Counted from the first letter of the stretch, positions 1 to 5,996 are shown. The stretch: DNA of 7,203 nt from Planctomycetales bacterium (GCA_025997475.1 BNUQ01000072.1:1-7203), one strand, 5' to 3'. Notes: generated by a model from the letters alone, not told the origin. Numbers and translations are program-made.

Positions 1-177
<177 letters not shown>

Positions 178-269
178 ATCAGACCTGTTTAGTCGCCGAT
201 TAAAATTCCCCCAAACGCCAAAGAAAACCTCTTTACCCACCGGAAACGCGGCGGTATTCGGCAACGCCT

Positions 270-1550
270 TTAATGCTTAAACGCCCGTTGTCCGGTGAAC
301 ACCATCGTCGCGTCGGCGGCGTTGCAGACCGCAATCACTTCTTGGTCCGCGAGCGAGCCGCCGGGTTGCACGATGGCGGTTACGCCCTCTCGCAAACAAG
401 CGTCCACACCGTCGCGTTTCGGGAAAAAAGCGTCCGACACCGCGACGCTACCAATCAAGCCGCCGCGCGCTTTCTTCGCCTCGGCAAGAATCTCGTCCAA
501 CGCCGCCTGCGACAAACTTCCCTCTTTGACGCGAATCTCCGCCTCAAAAAACAAACACCCGTAACGCCGGAAAGCGATTTCGTCGGCGTATTTTTTATAC
601 GCCTTAAAGATCGCGATTTCCGCCACGCCCACGCGGTCTTGCTCGCCCGCGCCAATCCCGACCGTGCAACCGTCTTTGACGAAAATCACCGAGTTGGAAG
701 TTACGCCCTGCTCGACCGCCCAGCCGAACAGCATCTCGTCGCGTTCCGCGTCGGTCGGCGTGCGTTCAATTTTTACGGTTACGCCGTTTTTATCGGTAAC
801 GCTCGCGGGCAGAAAATCCGCCGCCGTTTTAATGCGATTTAGCGGCGACTGTTGAACGATAATCCCGCCGTCGATTAACGATTTGAAATCAACAAACCGC
901 AACGGCGCGTAGTCGCGAACGGCGGCTAATTTCGGCAGTTTCACGATGCGCAAATTTTTTCGCGCCGCCAAAATTTCCAGCGCGCCCGTCTCGTATTCCG
1001 GCGCGGCGACGAGTTCCAAATAATTTAACGCCAGCGCCGACGCCGCGGTTTTATCGACCGGCGCGTTGAACACCGCCGCGCCGCCGAACGCCGCCAGCCG
1101 GTCGGCGGCGTTGGCGCGGGTGTAGGCGTCCGCCGCGTTGTCGCCGTAAGCGACGCCGCTCGGATTGTTGTGTTTCATAATCGCGCAAGCGGGGCGCGAC
1201 AGGTAGCGCAAAATGTTGGCGGCGCTGTCGAGGTCGGTCAAATTGATTTTGCCGGGGTGTTTGCCGAATTGTAGTAAATTTTCTTCGTCGAGCGCTGAAA
1301 CCAAACCGTTGCCGGGGCGGATAAATTCGCAGTCGCCGAGCGTCAGTTCGCCGCCGACCAATTCGTAAAGCGCGGCTTCCTGCCCCGGATTTTCGCCGTA
1401 GCGCAAGCCCTTTTCGACGGTGTCGCCGCCGTCGCTAATTTTCCACGTCCGTTTTTTATAGACGAGCGTCCGGTCGCCGAAACTGATTTTCATCTCCGGC
1501 GGAAAATGGTCGTCCAGCACCGTGCGATACATTTTTTTTAGGTCAGGCAT
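270..1550 (-). CDS. purH: Stand-alone AICAR transformylase (PurH C-terminal domain without the cyclohydrolase domain)
   Basis: Catalyses transfer of a formyl group from 10-formyl-tetrahydrofolate to AICAR, giving FAICAR, the penultimate step of purine (IMP) synthesis in the cytoplasm. Recognisable AICARFT motifs occur in order: RYGENPGQ (residues 50-57), KHNNPSG with the catalytic Lys-His pair (126-132), SNSVIF (285-290), GIGAGEQDRVG (298-308) and SDAFFPKRDG (372-381). The C-terminus, TGQRAFKH, matches the usual TGMRHFRH-type end of PurH. At 426 residues it lacks the roughly 190-residue N-terminal MGS-like IMP cyclohydrolase domain of ordinary bifunctional PurH (about 520 residues). Final ring closure must therefore be encoded elsewhere. 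The ATG at 1550 has an AAGGA four bases upstream. It follows the HPr gene after 36 bases, so it is probably cotranscribed with pta and HPr. The family is certain; the symbol purH covers only half of the usual protein. Confidence 0.95.
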   Translation of the reverse strand: MPDLKKMYRTVLDDHFPPEMKISFGDRTLVYKKRTWKISDGGDTVEKGLRYGENPGQEAALYELVGGELTLGDCEFIRPGNGLVSALDEENLLQFGKHPGKINLTDLDSAANILRYLSRPACAIMKHNNPSGVAYGDNAADAYTRANAADRLAAFGGAAVFNAPVDKTAASALALNYLELVAAPEYETGALEILAARKNLRIVKLPKLAAVRDYAPLRFVDFKSLIDGGIIVQQSPLNRIKTAADFLPASVTDKNGVTVKIERTPTDAERDEMLFGWAVEQGVTSNSVIFVKDGCTVGIGAGEQDRVGVAEIAIFKAYKKYADEIAFRRYGCLFFEAEIRVKEGSLSQAALDEILAEAKKARGGLIGSVAVSDAFFPKRDGVDACLREGVTAIVQPGGSLADQEVIAVCNAADATMVFTGQRAFKH

Positions 1551-1554
1551 AGTT

Positions 1555-1559
1555 TCCTT
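1555..1559 (-). promoter_or_regulatory. Ribosome binding site of the AICAR transformylase gene
   Basis: AAGGA on the minus strand, four bases before the ATG at 1550. It supports that start over the out-of-frame alternatives in the 36-base gap after HPr. Confidence 0.7.
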
Positions 1560-1586
1560 CGCGTTTATGTAAAATAGGGTTATTGC

Positions 1587-1871
1587 CTATTCCGCTTCGC
1601 CGAATTTGTCGGCAATCAGTTGTTGCAACGCCGCGAGCAACGGCTCCGCGTCGTCGCCTGCGACCGCCAGCAAAAATTCTTTGTCCGGCGGAATCGCCAG
1701 CGACATTATTTCCAAGATGTTTTTGCCGTCCGCCGTCGCGCCGTCGCATTCCAAAGCAACGGCGCTCGTAAATTTTTCACAAATTTGCGCAAACAGCATC
1801 GCGGCACGCGCGTGTAAGCCGCACTGATTAGCCAGTTTGACGACGACGGATATTTTCGGCATTTTGCTCAC
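1587..1871 (-). CDS. ptsH: HPr-family phosphocarrier protein with Asn at the regulatory Ser46 position
   Basis: A small cytoplasmic phosphocarrier that accepts phosphate from enzyme I on a histidine. The active-site signature GLHARAA (residues 18-24, His20) is clear, with Ala where HPr usually has Pro (HARPA). The segment GKNILEIMSL (49-58) matches the GKSIMGIMSL helix of HPr. The residue 31 positions after the active-site His, where Gram-positive-type HPr has the HPr-kinase target Ser46, is Asn51. The protein is 94 residues from the GTG at 1871, or 91 from the ATG at 1862, and I cannot choose firmly. The GTG lies three bases after the pta stop and no clear Shine-Dalgarno is seen, so translation is probably coupled to pta. 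No enzyme I, HPr kinase or sugar permease is visible, so the role may be regulatory rather than transport. The family assignment is firm; the symbol is by family. Confidence 0.92.
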   Translation of the reverse strand: MSKMPKISVVVKLANQCGLHARAAMLFAQICEKFTSAVALECDGATADGKNILEIMSLAIPPDKEFLLAVAGDDAEPLLAALQQLIADKFGEAE

Positions 1872-1874
1872 AAG

Positions 1875-2873
1875 TTAGCATTGGCAAGCGGTCAGGGCAA
1901 TCGTGTCAATGATGTCCTCGAATTTACAGCCGCGCGAGAGGTCGTTGACCGGTTTCGCCAAGCCCTGCAACACCGGTCCGATTGCCGTCGCGCCGGCTAA
2001 CCGCTCGGTCAATTTGTAGGCGATATTGCCGGCTTGCAAATCCGGGAAAATCAAAATGTTCGCCCGCCCCGCGACGCTACTCCCCGGCGCTTTGCGTTGC
2101 CCGATGGCTTCAATCAGCGCCGCGTCAACTTGCAATTCGCCGTCAATGTTCAACTCCGGCGCGCGCTCCTGCGTGCGCTTCGTCGCCGCGACGGTTTTGT
2201 CGATAAGTTCGTGCTTGGCGCTTCCCTTCGTCGAAAACGATAAAAACGCGATATTCGGCGTCCGGTTCGGCAACAACGCCTTAAACGATGCGGCGGTCGT
2301 AATCGCGATGTCGGCGAGTTCCTCGACCGACGGATTGATGACTAACCCGCTGTCGGCGTAAAGAAGCACGTCGTTGATTTTGTGATACGGGCTTGACGGC
2401 GGCAAAATCATAATGAAGAACGACGAGACCGTGTTGATGCCCTTCGCGGTTTTGATGATTTGGAGCGCGGGGCGGCAAGTGTCGGCGGTCGAATGCACCG
2501 CGCCGGAAACGTAGCCGTCGGCTTTGCCGAGTTTGACCATCATCGCCGCGAAATACATCGGGTCGCTAATGAGGGTCGCGGCTTTGTCGAGCGTTACGCC
2601 TTTGGCTTTGCGGAGTTCGTAAAATTGCTGAATGAAATCGTCGCGCTCCGGGTCGGTCGCCGGGTCGCGGACGGTCGCCTGACCGATGTCGATATTCTGC
2701 GCTTTCGCGAGCGCGGCGATTTTGTCGCGCTCGCCCAGCAAAACGACCGGACCTAAACCGAGTTGCGCCGCGCCCGCCGCCGCGCGAAGCGTGCGCTCGT
2801 CGTCGGCTTCCGGCAACGCAATCGTCTTTTGCAATTTCTTCGCCTGGGCTTTCAGGTCTTCGAGCAGTCCCAT
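1875..2873 (-). CDS. pta: Phosphate acetyltransferase (phosphotransacetylase)
   Basis: Interconverts acetyl-CoA plus phosphate and acetyl phosphate plus CoA, the first step of acetate fermentation with ATP gain via acetate kinase, or acetate uptake in reverse. At 332 residues it is the short single-domain PTA form, without the N-terminal DRTGG/BioD-like regions of the E. coli enzyme. Family segments seen include LPEADDERTLRAA (20-32), ADGYVSGAVHSTADTCRP (118-135), FLSFSTKGSA (210-219), ANILIFPDLQAGNIAYK (271-287) and KPVNDLSRG (307-315). The Ser-Arg pair of the last (313-314) corresponds to the catalytic and CoA-site pair of characterised enzymes. The ATG has an ideal AAAGGAGG seven bases upstream. 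It appears to be the first gene of a pta-HPr-purH cluster, preceded by an AT-rich repeat region. No acetate kinase gene is in the window. Confidence 0.96.
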   Translation of the reverse strand: MGLLEDLKAQAKKLQKTIALPEADDERTLRAAAGAAQLGLGPVVLLGERDKIAALAKAQNIDIGQATVRDPATDPERDDFIQQFYELRKAKGVTLDKAATLISDPMYFAAMMVKLGKADGYVSGAVHSTADTCRPALQIIKTAKGINTVSSFFIMILPPSSPYHKINDVLLYADSGLVINPSVEELADIAITTAASFKALLPNRTPNIAFLSFSTKGSAKHELIDKTVAATKRTQERAPELNIDGELQVDAALIEAIGQRKAPGSSVAGRANILIFPDLQAGNIAYKLTERLAGATAIGPVLQGLAKPVNDLSRGCKFEDIIDTIALTACQC

Positions 2874-2880
2874 AGTTTTG

Positions 2881-2888
2881 CCTCCTTT
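2881..2888 (-). promoter_or_regulatory. Strong ribosome binding site of pta
   Basis: AAAGGAGG on the minus strand, seven bases before the pta ATG. It is a near-perfect Shine-Dalgarno and the strongest in the window, fitting a highly expressed metabolic gene. Confidence 0.85.
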
Positions 2889-2910
2889 TATGTTTGGGTG
2901 AGTGGAGCGA

Positions 2911-3036
2911 AATTAACAATTAACAATTAAGAATCAACAACTAAGAATTAAGAATAGTGGAGTTTGATTGACAAATCCGCCAACGCCCGCGAAGCGAATC
3001 TTTGACCAGCCAACTCGACAATTTTTAATTCTTAAT
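2911..3036. repeat. AT-rich short-repeat island (AATTAAC/AATTAAG units) with inverted copy
   Basis: Units of AATTAAC, AATTAAC and AATTAAG stand in tandem at 2911-2931. TAAGAATTAA follows at 2942-2951, and its exact reverse complement TTAATTCTTA is at 3025-3034, leaving a 73-base centre. No coding frame is recognisable here. The composition differs sharply from the GC-richer genes on either side. It covers most of the gap between pta and the MITE-like element. On the minus strand, TTGTTG, 17 bases, then GTTAAT could be a poor promoter for pta, but the repeats make such matches easy. It may be a decayed small mobile element; I cannot name it. Confidence 0.5.
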
Positions 3037-3040
3037 CCTC

Positions 3041-3060
3041 AGAACCTATCTTTTTATCAA
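3041..3060 (+). repeat. Left terminal inverted repeat of the MITE-like element
   Basis: AGAACCTATCTTTTTATCAA. It pairs with the copy at 3167-3186, with a single A/G difference at the ninth position of the aligned minus-strand sequence. Confidence 0.85.
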
Positions 3061-3166
3061 TTTTTGGGAAATAAGTGCCGCGAAGGCGAGGCGATGCAAG
3101 TCCGATAATTTGGGGTTTTCTTTTCCCTGCGCATCAATCAATCGCCGCGACCAGTTGCAACTAATC

Positions 3167-3186
3167 TTGATAAAGAGATAGGTTCT
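3167..3186 (-). repeat. Right terminal inverted repeat of the MITE-like element
   Basis: Read on the minus strand it is AGAACCTATCTCTTTATCAA. It happens to translate in the antitoxin frame (Arg-Thr-Tyr-Leu-Phe-Ile-Lys), so the open frame runs through the element to a stop at 3048-3046. Confidence 0.85.
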
Positions 3187-3477
3187 AAGTGAAACGCCAT
3201 TCTCCAATGCGCGTAAGACGAGTAATCGATGTGTTTTCGGGGTCGTGGGAATCACCAATTTACCGGAAAATTTTTGTAAGGACAGCGGCGACGGCACCGG
3301 TTCACCGTTCGTTCCCAAATCGCGCACCGTTTGTTTGACTAATTTGACGACGCCGACGAGCGCCGCCGTTTGTTTAGCGGCTAACCACGACAAACTGGGG
3401 AACTCGGCGCACCTTCCCGCAAACTCGCCGTATTCTTCCGACCCAATAACCCGCTAAGCATATTGTTGCGAATTCAT
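3187..3477 (-). pseudogene. hicB: Decayed HicB-family antitoxin gene (in-frame stop at codon 8, 3' end replaced by the MITE-like element)
   Basis: From the ATG at 3477 the frame reads MNSQQYA, then TAG, then RVIGSEEYGEFAGRCAEF and onward through PSLSW. This matches the N-terminal RNase-H-like fold of HicB antitoxins, whose typical start is a Tyr-Arg-Val strand. The stop stands where tyrosine is expected, consistent with a one-base change of TAC or TAT to TAG. Further on, FSGKLVIPTTPKTHRLLVLRALENGVSL resembles the C-terminal ribbon-helix-helix segment (SGKF.VR.P...H..L...A...GVSLN). After 97 codons the gene meets the element's terminal repeat. A good AAAGGAG lies five bases before the ATG, so the start region is intact. 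TAG also ends the HPr and phosphatase genes here, which argues against recoding. The only long open frame, from a TTG at 3393, lacks the N-terminal strands. Family call moderately firm; disruption seen directly. Confidence 0.75.
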
Positions 3478-3536
3478 ACTTGCTCCTTTATTTTGTCGAT
3501 GGCGGCAAGCACTTGTCTTACTTGAATCGAACAGGT
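3474..3536 (-). pseudogene. hicA: C-terminal remnant of a HicA-type toxin gene
   Basis: Directly after the stop of the phosphatase gene the same frame continues as TCSIQVRQVLAAIDKIKEQV and ends at a TGA overlapping the hicB ATG (ATGA). The stretch QVRQVLAAIDKIKE matches, from memory, the C-terminal end of a HicA/YcfA subfamily that ends in a Lys-Ala-Tyr-Gln-Val-Arg-Gln-Val-Leu type sequence. The position just before a HicB gene with a four-base overlap is the classic toxin-antitoxin arrangement. Everything upstream of about 3524, including the RNA-binding and catalytic region, is gone, so no toxin can be made. The junction with the phosphatase gene marks a deletion. Confidence 0.6.
3483..3489 (-). 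promoter_or_regulatory. Ribosome binding site preserved in front of the broken hicB
   Basis: AAAGGAG on the minus strand, five bases before the ATG at 3477. It supports that ATG as the original hicB start, so the TAG at codon 8 is a true nonsense change rather than upstream noncoding sequence. Confidence 0.7.
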
Positions 3537-4010
3537 CTAACGAGGAAAGACCAGCGCTCCGGCGATTAGTTTATCGACGATTTCCAATAACACGCCGGTG
3601 CCGCCTTTTGATTCGGCGGTAATCAGCGCCGTTTTTCTGGCGTTAAATGTCGCGTCCGCCGGCGCGATGCCTAACCCCGCCGCCGCCAATAATGCTATAT
3701 CACTATCGGCATCGCCGATATAAACCACATTTTTTACGTCAACACCGGTGCGCGCGGTGATTTCCGCCATCGTCGCTAATTTATTTTTAATGCCAAAATA
3801 GGCGATTTCAATGCCAAAACGTTTCGCAAGAGATCGCGCCATCGGCGTGTCTTCGCCGGTGATAAAACCAAATTCATAACCGGCGCGACGCCCGATGCCA
3901 ATCGCGTCTAAATCGCGATAGCATATTTTCTTGGTCTCATTCCCTTGCACGTCTAACGTTACACAGCCGTCGGTCAACACGCCGTCCACGTCGGTTAAAA
4001 TTAGTTTCAT
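3537..4010 (-). CDS. KdsC-like HAD phosphatase, probably nonulosonate-9-phosphate phosphatase
   Basis: A C0-type (capless) HAD phosphatase of 157 residues, the usual size for KdsC relatives. The HAD motifs are all present: DVDGVLTDG (7-15) with nucleophile Asp7 and acid/base Asp9, Thr51 in FITGED (motif II), the Lys region GIKNK (73-77, motif III), and GDADSD (99-104) for magnesium binding (motif IV). The family removes phosphate from KDO-8-phosphate or from nine-carbon acids such as KDN-9-phosphate. The gene starts two bases after the stop of the NeuB-like synthase, so the substrate is more likely the synthase product than KDO-8-phosphate. A KDN-9-phosphate synthase and phosphatase pair of this type is known in Bacteroides thetaiotaomicron. 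An AAGG lies about seven bases upstream of the ATG. Family certain, substrate inferred. The stop abuts the hicA remnant, so the original downstream neighbour may be lost. Confidence 0.88.
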   Translation of the reverse strand: MKLILTDVDGVLTDGCVTLDVQGNETKKICYRDLDAIGIGRRAGYEFGFITGEDTPMARSLAKRFGIEIAYFGIKNKLATMAEITARTGVDVKNVVYIGDADSDIALLAAAGLGIAPADATFNARKTALITAESKGGTGVLLEIVDKLIAGALVFPR

Positions 4011-4012
4011 AT

Positions 4013-4882
4013 TTATGCCTTAATCCTCCGCAGTTTGGCTTTGACCGGTTCTTCTTCCGGCAAACAATGAATTTCGGGAGCGCCTAACGCTTGTTCGATT
4101 AAGCGGATATTGTCAATCATCGCTTGCATTTCGGTCGGCACAATCGACGCTTTATGGTCACTGCCCCACATCGCGCGGTCAAGCGTAAAATGCCGCTCAA
4201 TCATACAGGCGCCGAGCGCGACGGCGGCGGCGGAAATCGCGACATCAAGTTCATGTCCCGAATATCCGACCGGCGCCGGATATTTTTTCATCAGCGTTTG
4301 CATCGCGCGCAAATTGACTTTGTCCGCCGCCGCCGGATAAAGCGAAACGCAGTGCAAAATCAGCAAATTTTCCGTGCCGAAAATTTTAACGGCGGCGTCA
4401 ATTTCCTCGGCGCTACTCATTCCGGTGGAAAGAATCACCGGCTTGCCGGTCGCTTTGATTTTCCGCAACAAACCCGAGTCGGTTAAACTCGCCGCCGCGA
4501 CTTTATGACAAGGCACGCCTAATCGTTCTAAAAAATCGACCGACGGTTCGTCCCACGGCGAAGCAAACCAGAACAGTCCTTGTTCGCGGCAGAAGCGGTC
4601 GATTTCGCAATATTCGTTCTCGCCGAATTCAAGCCCGCGCTTCAGGTCGCCGTTAGTCGGACCGAACGGATTTTCACGTGGTTTCGCTAATTCTTCCGGC
4701 GTATAGACGATTTCAATCGTCCGTTTCTGGAATTTCACCGCGTCACAACCGGCTTCTTTCGCCGCCGCAATCAGTTTTTTGGCGATGGCGACATCGCCGT
4801 TGTGGTTAATGCCGATTTCCGCGACAATTAACGTTTTGTTGCCGTTGCCGATAGGTTGACCGGCGATAGATAATGTGCGCAC
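4013..4882 (-). CDS. neuB: NeuB-like nonulosonate (sialic-acid-type) synthase, short form without SAF domain
   Basis: Condenses phosphoenolpyruvate with a six-carbon sugar (ManNAc-like or mannose-like, free or 6-phosphate) into a nine-carbon 2-keto acid for surface glycans. The NeuB TIM-barrel motifs are clear: AEIGINHNG (21-29), KFQKRT (50-55), WFASPWD (105-111), ILSTGMSS (150-157), HCVSLYP (177-183), GYSGHE (206-211) and ERHFTLDRAMWGSDHKAS (229-246). His210 and His231 correspond to the metal-binding histidines of NeuB. The protein ends at residue 289 with PVKAKLRRIKA, where longer homologues (about 340-350) continue into the antifreeze-like SAF domain that caps the neighbouring active site. 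A short subfamily without SAF exists, so this need not be a truncation. The start is GTG, supported by AAGGAG four bases upstream. It forms a tight pair with the HAD phosphatase downstream. The exact substrate (Neu5Ac, KDN, legionaminate or another) cannot be told. Confidence 0.9.
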   Translation of the reverse strand: MRTLSIAGQPIGNGNKTLIVAEIGINHNGDVAIAKKLIAAAKEAGCDAVKFQKRTIEIVYTPEELAKPRENPFGPTNGDLKRGLEFGENEYCEIDRFCREQGLFWFASPWDEPSVDFLERLGVPCHKVAAASLTDSGLLRKIKATGKPVILSTGMSSAEEIDAAVKIFGTENLLILHCVSLYPAAADKVNLRAMQTLMKKYPAPVGYSGHELDVAISAAAVALGACMIERHFTLDRAMWGSDHKASIVPTEMQAMIDNIRLIEQALGAPEIHCLPEEEPVKAKLRRIKA

Positions 4883-4886
4883 TTTT

Positions 4887-4892
4887 CTCCTT
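4887..4892 (-). promoter_or_regulatory. Ribosome binding site deciding the GTG start of the NeuB-like gene
   Basis: AAGGAG on the minus strand, four bases before the GTG at 4882. The rest of the 118-base gap to the Rpn-like gene holds nothing I recognise; a TTGGAC/TACAAA pair with 16-base spacing is too weak to call a promoter. Confidence 0.65.
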
Positions 4893-5000
4893 AATTTATC
4901 TTTGTATGGATGAAAATTTACCGTCCAAGCCCCGTTACGGCGTCCGTTAATTCCGGCGACAACGCCAATTTATTTCAATCTCCAGAATAAAGTATCCACT

Positions 5001-5933
5001 TCAAGACAACAATTTTTGCACTTCATCTATCGACAAACCGGTGGTTTCGGCGATTTCGGCAGGCGAAAACCCTTTTTGCTTAAGGCGCTCGGCAATCCGC
5101 AACGCACTCTGTTTTTCGCCCTCTTCGCGCCCCTCTTCGCGACCTTCCTCGCGCCCTTTTTCAAGACCTTTTTCAAGACCTTCGGCAAGACCTTCTTTAC
5201 GTCCTTCCTCCCGTCCGGCATGTAACTCCGCCGTGCGGCTCCACGCGGCGACCCAGTAATTTTCATACGCTTCCCGCTCGGCGGGAGAATACGCACCTTC
5301 CTCACATATCCTCAACGCCGACCGCGTGTACTCATTCGCCAATAATTCCGGCGCCACTTGGTCCGTATCGTGCCGAACTTCTTTGAGAAATCGCAACCAC
5401 AAACGCGTCATCTGCCGCTCAACCACGCTTTCCGGTTTAAACAGCGGCAATTCTATCAGCGTCAAATCAACACCCAAAATCTTTTCTTGCGAATGCGTTT
5501 CTTCGGTCATTTGATAACGATGATACCAATGCGTATGCTCTTTCCCGCCCTCGGCGTCGGTCATTATGTCATTAAGAATCGCCAAACCATAGACCGGTTT
5601 TAACGCGCCGTAAGGGTCGCCGGTTTCGAGTTCGCGCACATATAATTTCGCCGTATTGTATAACATTCGTTGCAAGAAAATCTGATTCCAATACATTTGC
5701 ATTTCAACGAAAAACTGCCGTTTCTGCGCGTCCGTGCATCGAACATCAACAAACGAATCTTTCAAAAACGGATTATTCGGCACCAATTCCGGCGACAAGT
5801 ATTCCAACTCAACTATCTCGCGTCCCGCCGGTAGCGGCAACAACGAATTGAGAAAACTAATCATCAGGTCTTGATGTTCCCCAAAAATTTTCTTGAAAGG
5901 AATATCGTTCTTCGGGTCTAAATAACGGGGCAT
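5001..5933 (-). CDS. Rpn-family PD-(D/E)XK nuclease / transposase-like protein
   Basis: Belongs to the Rpn/PDDEXK-type family, long annotated as putative transposases. E. coli RpnA-type relatives are DNA endonucleases that promote RecA-independent recombination. The N-terminus YLDPKNDIPFKKIFGE (4-19) is the family opening. The nuclease core is FVDVRCTD (61-68) with Asp63 and FFVEMQM (74-80) with Glu77 and Gln79, fitting the D...ExQ form of the PD-(D/E)XK site. Residues 240-272 are a charged, four-residue periodic GREEG/GLEKG tract, a usual hypervariable region in this family. A helical tail follows (SPAEIAETTGLSIDEVQKL) that resembles a small helix-turn-helix. Length (310) is normal and the frame intact. 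The ATG at 5933 has GAGG seven bases upstream. It sits between the broken TPP-enzyme gene and neuB, suggesting it or a linked event interrupted the sugar operon. Target and mobility are unknown. Confidence 0.9.
   Translation of the reverse strand: MPRYLDPKNDIPFKKIFGEHQDLMISFLNSLLPLPAGREIVELEYLSPELVPNNPFLKDSFVDVRCTDAQKRQFFVEMQMYWNQIFLQRMLYNTAKLYVRELETGDPYGALKPVYGLAILNDIMTDAEGGKEHTHWYHRYQMTEETHSQEKILGVDLTLIELPLFKPESVVERQMTRLWLRFLKEVRHDTDQVAPELLANEYTRSALRICEEGAYSPAEREAYENYWVAAWSRTAELHAGREEGRKEGLAEGLEKGLEKGREEGREEGREEGEKQSALRIAERLKQKGFSPAEIAETTGLSIDEVQKLLS
5118..5216 (-). repeat. 12-bp-periodic coding repeat (Gly-x-Glu/Lys-x tract) in the Rpn-like gene
   Basis: The coding-strand units encode Arg-Glu-Glu-Gly, Leu-Glu-Lys-Gly and similar four-residue blocks, about eight in a row (residues 240-272). 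Neighbouring units are nearly identical in DNA, so copy number can change by recombination or slippage without breaking frame. Confidence 0.75.
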
Positions 5934-5967
5934 CGGCGCACCTCATCGTGGAAACGAAACAAAAAAC

Positions 5968-5996
5968 GTTACATCGATAATTTAATCGCATTGCAA
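5968..5996 (-). promoter_or_regulatory. Possible sigma-70-type promoter for the Rpn-like gene
   Basis: On the minus strand, TTGCAA (5996-5991), a 17-base spacer and TGTAAC (5973-5968) each match four of six consensus positions, about 34 bases before the ATG. This would give the gene its own transcription within the interrupted operon. It is weak evidence by pattern only. Confidence 0.3.

Larger units (their letters stand above)
3041..3186. mobile_element. 146-bp MITE-like element with 20-bp terminal inverted repeats, inserted in hicB
   Basis: The ends, AGAACCTATCTTTTTATCAA at 3041-3060 and TTGATAAAGAGATAGGTTCT at 3167-3186, are reverse complements at 19 of 20 positions, and the pairing stops abruptly at the inner borders. 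The interior has no transposase and is too short for one, so the element would be non-autonomous and moved by a transposase elsewhere. It begins exactly where the HicB-like frame would enter its last helix (after Gly-Val-Ser-Leu), so it replaces the antitoxin gene's 3' end. No target-site duplication is evident at the flanks (CCTC on the left, AAGT on the right), so one side may have been rearranged after insertion. The CCTATC-type end recalls some IS5-family ends, from memory only. Confidence 0.8.

Noticed and set aside
273..842. Plus-strand open frame of 189 codons, with other plus-strand frames at 295-564 and 664-855
   Set aside because: Fully antisense to the clearly conserved AICAR transformylase; the arginine- and histidine-rich translation has no domain, and such shadows are common in GC-rich third positions.
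2460..2756. Plus-strand open frame of 98 codons, with a minus-strand shadow at 2566-2919
   Set aside because: Both overlap pta in other frames and have low-complexity Arg/Gly-rich translations without recognisable motifs.
3046..3393. 115-codon open frame from a TTG start, taken as an intact gene
   Set aside because: It is the middle and end of the HicB-like remnant read through the MITE-like element; it lacks the N-terminal strands, its start has no ribosome binding site, and the real ATG with one is at 3477.
3454..3456. TAG at hicB codon 8 as a recoded amino acid (pyrrolysine or alternative code)
   Set aside because: TAG also terminates the HPr and HAD phosphatase genes in this window, and hicB is damaged elsewhere as well, so a simple nonsense change is more likely.
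4013..4882. NeuB-like gene as a truncated pseudogene because it lacks the SAF domain
   Set aside because: The barrel is complete, the end is tightly coupled to the next gene's start, and a short SAF-less subfamily is known, so a functional short form is more likely.
4883..5000. Remnant of the ThDP enzyme 3' end or a small gene between the Rpn-like gene and neuB
   Set aside because: All three minus-strand frames were read; they hit stops early and show no family motif.
5027..5305. Minus-strand 92-codon Lys/Arg-rich frame inside the Rpn-like gene, and plus-strand frames over the same stretch
   Set aside because: Frame shadows of the Gly-Glu-Glu repeat tract; the basic or proline/serine-rich composition comes from reading the 12-bp units in other frames.
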